Notes under the pieces: model-generated
What the model saw: only the letters and a program-made list of their open reading frames with translations
Told to the model about the DNA's origin: nothing
Databases searched by the model: none
Made by a program: the position numbers and the translations under genes
Origin: Variovorax sp. OV329
GTDB lineage: Bacteria > Pseudomonadota > Gammaproteobacteria > Burkholderiales > Burkholderiaceae_C
Length of the DNA: 64,000 bases
Direction of reading: 5' to 3'
Assembly: GCF_900114785.1 (NCBI RefSeq)
Contig: NZ_FOUG01000001.1
Span: forward strand, 310,001 to 374,000
In this document: piece by piece, positions 58,567-64,000 of the stretch
Numbering within the stretch: the first letter of the stretch is position 1
Layout: every line of letters begins with the position of its first letter

Positions 58567-58601
58567 CGGGGACGGTCGTGTTGCGGGAAACTCGATCGAT
58601 C

Positions 58602-59009
58602 ATGCCCGATGACCTGAACAGCAAGCCCTCCGTGCCGCGGCACGTCTTCGTCTACGGAACCCTGCGCGCCGGAGGCAGCAACGACATCGCGCGCTTCAGG
58701 CCGGCGCCGCGATTCGTGGGGAAGGCGCAGATCGCGGGCACGTTGTACGACCTGGGCGCCTATCCCGGTGCCACGCTGTGCGGCCCGGCGACGCTGGTGG
58801 GCGAGGTCTACCGCATCGAGCCCGCGCTGGAAGTGCAGCTCGACCAGCTGGAAGAGGTGATGCCCGACGACGAAGGCGAATACCGCAAGCGCGAAATGCC
58901 GGTGCAGGTGGGCACGCAGCGCCTGTCATGCCTGGTGTACGAGATCCATCCGAAGCGCCTCGCCGGGCGGCCGGTGATCGCGAGCGGGGACTGGTTCCGG
59001 CGGGGCTGA
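58602..59009 (+). CDS. Gamma-glutamylcyclotransferase/AIG2-like protein
   Basis: The 135-residue protein has the VFVYGTLRAGGSN opening (YGxL) and a Glu-rich region LEEVMPDDEGEYRKREM with the acidic residue expected in GGCT folds. It could cleave gamma-glutamyl peptides or glutathione-derived dipeptides. Its stop is inside a hairpin (59007-59025). Confidence 0.85.
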   Translation: MPDDLNSKPSVPRHVFVYGTLRAGGSNDIARFRPAPRFVGKAQIAGTLYDLGAYPGATLCGPATLVGEVYRIEPALEVQLDQLEEVMPDDEGEYRKREMPVQVGTQRLSCLVYEIHPKRLAGRPVIASGDWFRRG

Positions 59010-59025
59010 AAGCAGGCGGCTTTCA
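59007..59025. terminator. Hairpin at the end of the AIG2-like gene
   Basis: TGAAAGC (including the stop codon) pairs perfectly with GCTTTCA over a 5-base loop. No T-run follows, so it is a weak terminator candidate, if at all. Confidence 0.3.
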
Positions 59026-59039
59026 TCCGTGCAAATCTG

Positions 59040-59056
59040 ATTTCGCATGGCAAAAA
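59040..59056. promoter_or_regulatory. Repeated motif ATTTCGCAT, copy 1, upstream of aceA
   Basis: ATTTCGCATGGCAAAAA recurs as ATTTCGCATTGAAAAA at 59103, exactly 63 bases (six helical turns) later, in an AT-rich region before aceA. It is a candidate binding site for a regulator of the glyoxylate bypass. Confidence 0.4.
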
Positions 59057-59102
59057 GGAGTCATGCTGCGGCGCAAGAAAATTTCTCAATATAAGAAAAA
59101 TA

Positions 59103-59118
59103 ATTTCGCATTGAAAAA
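59103..59118. promoter_or_regulatory. Repeated motif ATTTCGCAT, copy 2, upstream of aceA
   Basis: It shares ATTTCGCAT and an A-rich tail with copy 1. It lies about 40 bases before a weak promoter candidate (TTGCTC at 59140-59145, TATAAG at 59164-59169). Confidence 0.4.
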
Positions 59119-59139
59119 TGTTCTCCTAAGTATTTGATT

Positions 59140-59171
59140 TTGCTCAGAGAAAAATAAGTCTTCTATAAGAC
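59140..59171 (+). promoter_or_regulatory. Candidate aceA promoter with palindrome
   Basis: TTGCTC (59140-59145) and TATAAG (59164-59169) have an 18-base spacer. The perfect palindrome GTCTT-CTAT-AAGAC (59158-59171) covers the -10 element and is an operator candidate. The surrounding 100 bases are clearly AT-rich relative to the window. Confidence 0.4.
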
Positions 59172-59252
59172 ATAAGAGTTGAGCTTCCGGGTACAGTCTG
59201 AGCCATGGCCACACCGGCCAAACGCTTTCAACCAACCCCTCGGAGCTTGAAC

Positions 59253-60584
59253 ATGCCGCAATCCTTCACCGAACAACTGAGCCGCGAACAACAGATCGCC
59301 GCCCTCGAAAAAGACTGGGCCACGAACCCCCGCTGGAAGGGCATCAAGCGCAACTACAGCGCCGCCGACGTGGTGCGCCTGCGTGGCTCCTTCCCGATCG
59401 AGAACACGCTGGCCCGCCGCGGTGCCGAGAAGCTGTGGGAACTGATCAACGGCGGCTCGAAGAAGGGCTACGTCAACTCCTTCGGCGCCATCTCCGGTGG
59501 CCAGGCGCTGCAGCAGGCCAAGGCCGGCTTGGAGGCCGTGTACCTGTCGGGCTGGCAGGTCGCCGCCGACGGCAACACCTCCGAGACCATGTACCCCGAC
59601 CAGTCGCTGTACGCCTACGACTCGGTGCCGGCCATGGTCCGCCGCATCAACAACACCTTCAAGCGCGCCGACGAGATCCAGTGGGGCCGCGGCGTGAACC
59701 CGGGCGACAAGGAATTCATCGACTTCTTCCTGCCCATCGTGGCTGACGCCGAAGCCGGCTTCGGCGGCGTGCTGAACGCCTTCGAGCTGATGAAGAACAT
59801 GATCGCCGCGGGCGCTGCCGGCGTGCACTTCGAAGACCAGCTGGCCGCCGTCAAGAAGTGCGGCCACATGGGTGGCAAGGTGCTGGTGCCCACCACCGAA
59901 GCCGTCGAGAAGCTGCAAGCCGCGCGCTTCGCCGCCGACGTGATGGGCGTGCCCACCATCGTGCTCGCCCGCACCGACGCCGAGGCCGCCAACCTGCTGA
60001 CCTCCGACCACGACGCCAACGACAAGCCTTTCCTGACCGGCGAGCGCACGCAGGAAGGCTTCTTCCGCGTCCGCAACGGCCTGGAGCAAGGCATCAGCCG
60101 CGGCCTGGCCTACGCCGAAGTGGCCGACCTGGTGTGGTGCGAAACCGGCACGCCCGACCTGGGCTTTGCCCGCGAGTTCGCCCAGGCCCTGCATGCCAAG
60201 TTCCCGGGCAAGCTGCTCTCGTACAACTGCTCGCCTTCCTTCAACTGGAAGAAGCACCTGGACGACAAGACCATCGCCTCCTTCCAGGACGAGCTCTCGG
60301 CCATGGGCTACAAGTACCAGTTCATCACGCTGGCCGGCATCCACAGCAACTGGTACAACACCTTCAAGTTCTCGCACGCCTATGCCCGCGGCGAAGGCAT
60401 GAAGCACTACGTGGAAATGGTGCAGGAACCCGAGTTCGCCGCCCGCGAGCAGGGCTACACCTTCGTGTCGCACCAGCAGGAAGTCGGCGCCGGCTACTTC
60501 GACGACGTCACCACCGTGATCCAGGGCGGTTCGTCCTCGGTGAAGGCGCTGACCGGCTCGACCGAAGAAGAGCAGTTCCACTGA
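59253..60584 (+). CDS. aceA: Isocitrate lyase
   Basis: The 443-residue enzyme starts at ATG 59253 behind CGGAG; an in-frame ATG at 59205 is possible but adds an untypical leader. The active-site [14 protein letters not shown] carries the catalytic Cys, and [19 protein letters not shown] is the usual N-terminal region. It cleaves isocitrate to succinate and glyoxylate in the glyoxylate shunt, for growth on C2 units and fatty acids. No malate synthase gene is in the window. It is monocistronic with a strong terminator. Confidence 0.96.
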   Translation: MPQSFTEQLSREQQIAALEKDWATNPRWKGIKRNYSAADVVRLRGSFPIENTLARRGAEKLWELINGGSKKGYVNSFGAISGGQALQQAKAGLEAVYLSGWQVAADGNTSETMYPDQSLYAYDSVPAMVRRINNTFKRADEIQWGRGVNPGDKEFIDFFLPIVADAEAGFGGVLNAFELMKNMIAAGAAGVHFEDQLAAVKKCGHMGGKVLVPTTEAVEKLQAARFAADVMGVPTIVLARTDAEAANLLTSDHDANDKPFLTGERTQEGFFRVRNGLEQGISRGLAYAEVADLVWCETGTPDLGFAREFAQALHAKFPGKLLSYNCSPSFNWKKHLDDKTIASFQDELSAMGYKYQFITLAGIHSNWYNTFKFSHAYARGEGMKHYVEMVQEPEFAAREQGYTFVSHQQEVGAGYFDDVTTVIQGGSSSVKALTGSTEEEQFH

Positions 60585-60610
60585 GCTACGGATTTCGCTG
60601 TCACAGCTTG

Positions 60611-60636
60611 AGCCCGGCCGCGTGCCGGGCTTTTTT
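60611..60636 (+). terminator. Intrinsic terminator of aceA
   Basis: AGCCCGGC and GCCGGGCT form a perfect 8-bp stem with a 5-base loop, followed at once by a run of T residues to 60636. It lies 27 bases after the aceA stop and is a textbook rho-independent terminator. Confidence 0.9.
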
Positions 60637-60757
60637 GCGCGCGCTTGCGCTGTGGGGTGGCGGAAACACCCTTTTGTTCGGGCAAACGACGATTCGGGCC
60701 CGAGCCGGTAGAATGACGGCTTCAACGTCTAACAAGGGCGAGAAAGGCAATCTGGTT

Positions 60758-60820
60758 ATGACACCGCGAACTACGGCAGGCACCTTCAGCCGCCTGGTCC
60801 TGGAAGGACCCGGCCGGTAA
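60758..60820 (+). CDS. Putative Thr-rich leader peptide of thrS
   Basis: A 20-codon frame starts at ATG 60758 with GAGAAAGG upstream and ends at TAA 60818-60820. It reads [20 protein letters not shown], with 4 Thr codons among codons 2-9. The Thr codons include ACA and ACT, which look rare in this GC-rich genome. The same frame could start at 60713, adding Thr codons, but that lies inside the -10-like element. A terminator hairpin follows 41 bases downstream and then thrS. The pattern suits ribosome-mediated attenuation by charged tRNA-Thr supply. Confidence 0.55.
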   Translation: MTPRTTAGTFSRLVLEGPGR

Positions 60821-60861
60821 ACGCCGCGCGCGCTGGTTCGCCAGCAGACCTGATCCACACG

Positions 60862-60886
60862 AAGCGCGGTTCCACCCGCGCTTTTT
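60862..60886 (+). terminator. Attenuator-type terminator before thrS
   Basis: AAGCGCGG (60862-60869) and CCGCGCTT (60876-60883) pair with a 6-base loop, followed by T residues to 60886. It lies between the leader peptide and the thrS start at 60910, so by position it can stop transcription before thrS. Confidence 0.7.
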
Positions 60887-60909
60887 GCTTTCTTGCCCGA
60901 GGTTTTCCA

Positions 60910-62817
60910 ATGATCCAGATCACGCTCCCCGACAACTCGCAGCGCGAGTTCCCCGGCCCGGTTTCGGTGGCCGACGTTGCCAAGTCCATCGGCCCCGGCC
61001 TGGCGAAGATGACGCTGGCCGGCAAGGTCGACGGCCGCCTGGTGGATGCCAGCGACGTCATCGACCACAGTGCCCGGCTGCAGATCATCACGCCCAAGGA
61101 CGAGGAGGGCCTGGAGATCATTCGCCACTCCACGGCGCACCTGGTGGGCCACGCCGTCAAGCAGCTGTACCCCACGGCGCGGATGGTGATCGGCCCGGTG
61201 ATCGACGAAGGCTTCTACTACGACATCGCCTACGAACGCCCCTTCACGCCCGAGGACATGGCCGCCATCGAGGCGCGCATGCGCGAGCTGATCAACCAGG
61301 ACTACGACGTCGTCAAGAAGATGACGCCGCGCGACGAGGTGATCGAGGTCTTCAAGAACCGCGGCGAGGACTACAAGCTGCGCCTAGTCGAGGACATGCC
61401 CGACGAGAAGGCCATGGGCCTTTACTACCATCAGGAGTACGTGGACATGTGCCGCGGCCCGCACGTGCCCAACACGCGCTTCCTGAAGGTCTTCAAGCTC
61501 ACGAAGCTGGCCGGCGCCTACTGGCGCGGCGACGCCAAGAACGAGCAGTTGCAGCGCATCTACGGCACGGCCTGGGCCGACAAGAAGCAGCTGGAGCAGT
61601 ACATCCAGCGCATCGAGGAAGCCGAGAAGCGCGACCACCGCCGGCTGGGCAAGGAGCTGGACCTGTTCCACATCGACGAGGTGGCGCCGGGCCTGGTGTT
61701 CTGGCACCCCAAGGGCTGGGCCATCTGGCAGCAGGTCGAGCAGTACATGCGCCAGGTGTATCGCGACACGGGCTACCAGGAGGTCAAGGGCCCGCAGATC
61801 CTGGACAAGAGCCTGTGGGAGAAGACGGGCCACTGGCAGAACTACCGCGACAACATGTTCGTCACGGAGTCGGAAAAGCGCGACTACGCACTCAAGCCGA
61901 TGAACTGCCCCGGCCACGTCACGATCTTCAAGAGCGACCTGCGCAGCTACCGCGACCTGCCGCTGCGCTACGGCGAATTCGGCCAGTGCCACCGCAACGA
62001 GCCTTCGGGCGGCCTGCACGGCATCATGCGCGTGCGCGGCTTCACGCAGGACGACGGCCACGTCTTCTGCACGGAAGACCAGATCCTGGAGGAGTGCGTG
62101 GCCTACACGGCCCAGCTGCTCAAGGTCTACGCTGACTTCGGCTTCTCGGACATCCTCTACAAGGTCGCCACGCGGCCGGAGCACCGCATCGGCTCAGACG
62201 AGCTGTGGGACAAGGCGGAGGCGGCCCTGATGGAGGCGCTGCGCCGCTCGGGCGTGGATTTCGTCATCGCACCGGGCGACGGCGCCTTCTACGGCCCCAA
62301 GATCGAGTACACGCTGCGCGACGCCATCGGCCGCCAGTGGCAGTGCGGCACGATGCAGGTCGACTTTTTCATGGCCGAGCGCCTGGGTGCGGAATATGTA
62401 ACGGAGAGCAGCGGCAGGGCCCACCCCGTGATGCTGCACCGTGCCATCGTCGGCAGCCTCGAGCGCTTCATCGGCATGCTCATCGAACACCATGCCGGCG
62501 CGCTGCCTTCCTGGCTGGCGCCGGTGCAGGTCGCGGTGCTCAATATCAGCGAAGGACAGGCCGATTACGCTGCGGAAGTAACAAAAGCGTTGCAGAATCA
62601 AGGGCTTAGAGTTCAGCTGGATCTGCACAACGAGAAGATTACGTATAAAATACGCAAGCATTCGTTGCAAAAGCTGCCTTACATCCTGGTCGTGGGCGAC
62701 AAGGAGAAGGAAGCCGGTGCCGTCGCAGTACGCGCCCGGGGCAATATTGACCTCGGTGCCATGTCCCTCCAGGCCTTCTCTGAAAAGATCGCCGAGGACA
62801 TCAAACACAAGCGTTGA
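60910..62817 (+). CDS. thrS: Threonyl-tRNA synthetase
   Basis: The 635-residue enzyme starts at ATG 60910. Domains: TGS (about 1-62), the editing domain with [11 protein letters not shown] (about 73-83) and the [11 protein letters not shown] region, then the class II catalytic core with [20 protein letters not shown]. The C-terminal anticodon-binding domain begins near [18 protein letters not shown]. It charges tRNA-Thr and edits Ser-tRNA-Thr. The upstream leader suggests attenuation control. infC follows after 112 bases, as in many bacteria. Confidence 0.97.
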   Translation: MIQITLPDNSQREFPGPVSVADVAKSIGPGLAKMTLAGKVDGRLVDASDVIDHSARLQIITPKDEEGLEIIRHSTAHLVGHAVKQLYPTARMVIGPVIDEGFYYDIAYERPFTPEDMAAIEARMRELINQDYDVVKKMTPRDEVIEVFKNRGEDYKLRLVEDMPDEKAMGLYYHQEYVDMCRGPHVPNTRFLKVFKLTKLAGAYWRGDAKNEQLQRIYGTAWADKKQLEQYIQRIEEAEKRDHRRLGKELDLFHIDEVAPGLVFWHPKGWAIWQQVEQYMRQVYRDTGYQEVKGPQILDKSLWEKTGHWQNYRDNMFVTESEKRDYALKPMNCPGHVTIFKSDLRSYRDLPLRYGEFGQCHRNEPSGGLHGIMRVRGFTQDDGHVFCTEDQILEECVAYTAQLLKVYADFGFSDILYKVATRPEHRIGSDELWDKAEAALMEALRRSGVDFVIAPGDGAFYGPKIEYTLRDAIGRQWQCGTMQVDFFMAERLGAEYVTESSGRAHPVMLHRAIVGSLERFIGMLIEHHAGALPSWLAPVQVAVLNISEGQADYAAEVTKALQNQGLRVQLDLHNEKITYKIRKHSLQKLPYILVVGDKEKEAGAVAVRARGNIDLGAMSLQAFSEKIAEDIKHKR

Positions 62818-62929
62818 TCGAATCGCCATGCCAGAGCGCTGACATGGCTTTTTGCATCTCCTGCCTGTGGGTGCGTGCCGAGGCGGCTTTCGCCGTGGAA
62901 AAACGGCAAGTTGACTGAAGGATTCGACC

Positions 62930-63541
62930 ATCGCTACTGCATTTCGCGACCGCCGCCACCGCGAGGAACGGCAACACCGCCTGAACCGGGAAATCATGGC
63001 CCCGGAAGTCCGTCTGATCGGACCAGAGAACGAACAGCTGGGCGTTGTCAGCCTGGCTGAGGCCTTGCGTATGGCGGGCGACGCCGACGTGGACCTGGTG
63101 GAAGTCGTCGCCAATGCCACGCCGCCTGTCTGCAGGCTCATCGAGTACGGAAAGTTCAAGTACCACGAGCAGAAGAAGGCGGCCGAAGCGAAGTCGAAGC
63201 AGAAGGTCATCGAGGTCAAGGAAATCAAGTTCCGGCCCGGCACCGACGACGGCGACTACAACATCAAGATGCGCAACATCCGGCGCTTTCTTGAAGAAGG
63301 CGACAAATGCAAGATCACGCTGCGCTTCCGCGGCCGCGAGATCACGCACCAGGAACTGGGCCTGGCGCTGTTGCAGCGCATCCGGGACGACCTTGGCGAC
63401 ACCATCCTCGTCGAGCAGTTCCCCAAGCTCGAGGGCCGGCAGATGATCATGATGATCGCTCCGGGCCGCAAGAAGCCGGGTGCCGCTGGGGTTGCCAAGC
63501 CGGCCGGCGAGCCGGTTGCCAGCACGGCCACGACGGCCTGA
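62930..63541 (+). CDS. infC: Translation initiation factor IF-3, probable AUC start
   Basis: IF-3 binds the 30S subunit and checks initiator tRNA and start codons. From ATG 62996 the frame reads [18 protein letters not shown], but this drops the usual N-terminal helix. In frame upstream, ATC 62930 reads (M)[20 protein letters not shown], with AAGGA just before it and a stop upstream at 62912. Rare start codons for infC are known (AUU in E. coli) and allow IF-3 to inhibit its own synthesis. The full product would be 203 residues. The tail after about residue 186 is Ala/Pro/Thr-rich. Confidence 0.85.
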   Translation: MATAFRDRRHREERQHRLNREIMAPEVRLIGPENEQLGVVSLAEALRMAGDADVDLVEVVANATPPVCRLIEYGKFKYHEQKKAAEAKSKQKVIEVKEIKFRPGTDDGDYNIKMRNIRRFLEEGDKCKITLRFRGREITHQELGLALLQRIRDDLGDTILVEQFPKLEGRQMIMMIAPGRKKPGAAGVAKPAGEPVASTATTA

Positions 63542-63676
63542 GCTGGCGGTTTAGTTTTTTGAAGGGATTTCGCCTCGGCCGAAAGGGCGGGGCGGGATGA
63601 AGAAGTGTCTCGGGGCCAACAAGTCCATGGAACCAATCCAAGGCGCCTCACGAGCACAATTTAAAGGAGCATGAAC

Positions 63677-63880
63677 ATGCCCAAAATGAAGACCAAGAGC
63701 AGCGCGAAAAAACGTTTCCGCGTTCGTCCCGGTGGCACCGTCAAGCGCGGTCAAGCCTTCAAGCGTCACATCCTGACCAAGAAGACCACCAAGAACAAGC
63801 GCCACCTGCGCGGTGCAGTCGCGGTTCACGAGACCAACATGGTTTCGATGGCCGCCATGCTGCCCGGCATGGGCATTTGA
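63677..63880 (+). CDS. rpmI: 50S ribosomal protein L35
   Basis: The 67-residue protein begins [14 protein letters not shown] and ends [13 protein letters not shown], typical of bL35. I chose ATG 63677 because AAGGAG is 7 bases ahead; ATG 63671 is too close to that site. It is followed 26 bases later by rplT. The 135-base gap after infC contains no recognisable structure that I can support, although L20 autoregulation of this pair is known in other bacteria. Confidence 0.97.
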   Translation: MPKMKTKSSAKKRFRVRPGGTVKRGQAFKRHILTKKTTKNKRHLRGAVAVHETNMVSMAAMLPGMGI

Positions 63881-63906
63881 TCAACTGACGAACAAGGAGA
63901 AATCAC

Positions 63907-64000
63907 ATGCCTCGCGTCAAACGTGGTGTAACGGCTCGCGCCCGCCACAAGAAGGTTCTCGCCCTTGCCAAGGGCTTCCGCGGTCGTCGCGGCAATGTCT
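63907..64000 (+). CDS. rplT: 50S ribosomal protein L20 (3' cut by window)
   Basis: It starts at ATG 63907 behind AAGGAG and reads [17 protein letters not shown] then [13 protein letters not shown] before the window ends, 31 full codons in. This is the conserved N-terminus of bL20, an rRNA-binding assembly protein. It forms an operon with rpmI. Confidence 0.97.

Larger units (their letters stand above)
60637..60909 (+). promoter_or_regulatory. thrS leader region
   Basis: Together with the terminator above, this 325-base stretch without a protein-length gene holds the thrS control region. A -10-like TAGAAT lies at 60709-60714, but no matching -35 was seen. A short reading frame rich in Thr codons is at 60758-60820. 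A UUCG-capped hairpin GCTGG-TTCG-CCAGC lies at 60833-60845, and a terminator hairpin at 60862-60886. Segment CCGCGC (60824-60829) can pair with GCGCGG (60864-60869), which would disrupt the terminator. Confidence 0.6.

Noticed and set aside
60862..60886. T-box-like TGGAACC sequence before thrS
   Set aside because: The TGGAACC string is on the complementary strand; the transcribed strand reads GGTTCCACC, and no specifier-loop structure was found.

Overview
The window looks like chromosomal DNA from a high-GC betaproteobacterium of the Comamonadaceae/Burkholderiales type, with Variovorax or a close relative as the best guess. The reasons are the very high GC, the thrS-infC-rpmI-rplT block, Bug-type (TctC) solute receptors, a lysine-rich SWIB protein, and many peripheral catabolic operons with dedicated regulators. 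I saw no rRNA, tRNA, IS element, prophage or CRISPR array. The taxonomic call is inference from gene content and was not searched.

Layout. 1-2358: the end of an EmrA-type membrane fusion protein, an EmrB-type exporter gene broken by a frameshift, and a small membrane protein. 2525-6840: a large winged-helix/ATPase/TPR regulator, an amidohydrolase and a PaaI-type thioesterase. 6894-10805: a MarR regulator driving an MFS transporter, a MATE exporter and an SDR, with palindromic operators in the divergent gap. 10787-13678 (minus): class II aldolase, dgoA, dgoK and a RidA protein. 13795-22978 (plus): a five-gene peptide-type ABC importer, a D-serine-dehydratase-like PLP enzyme, an RpiR regulator and an N-acyl-D-amino-acid deacylase. 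With the divergent RidA gene this reads as one N-acyl-D-amino acid uptake and catabolism locus, with two matching operator-like palindromes in the divergent promoter.

23127-29207: 2-hydroxyacid dehydrogenase, GntR/FCD regulator and a four-gene sugar-type ABC importer. 29344-33239: a cupin, two SDRs, a Bug receptor and an IclR regulator. 33236-41967: mostly housekeeping or general genes, namely GNAT, RhlE helicase, a DUF3857/transglutaminase protein, EttA, a lipoprotein PQQ-type sugar dehydrogenase and an alpha/beta hydrolase. 42114-56957: the least understood region. It holds a leftward operon (Bug, Gfo/Idh/MocA, DUF993, Bug, SDR, HIBADH-type dehydrogenase, TIM-barrel isomerase, YcaQ-like), a second leftward operon (NMT1-type ABC importer plus an enolase-superfamily enzyme) and a TetR gene divergent from a ThDP enzyme. 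One sequence motif recurs at all three promoters, which suggests a single TetR regulon for an unidentified substrate.

57042-64000: the lysine-rich SWIB protein, an EamA exporter, a gamma-glutamylcyclotransferase-like protein, isocitrate lyase, and the translation block thrS, infC, rpmI and rplT (cut by the window end). thrS is preceded by a short Thr-rich reading frame and a terminator hairpin, which looks like a leader-peptide attenuator. infC appears to start at an AUC codon.
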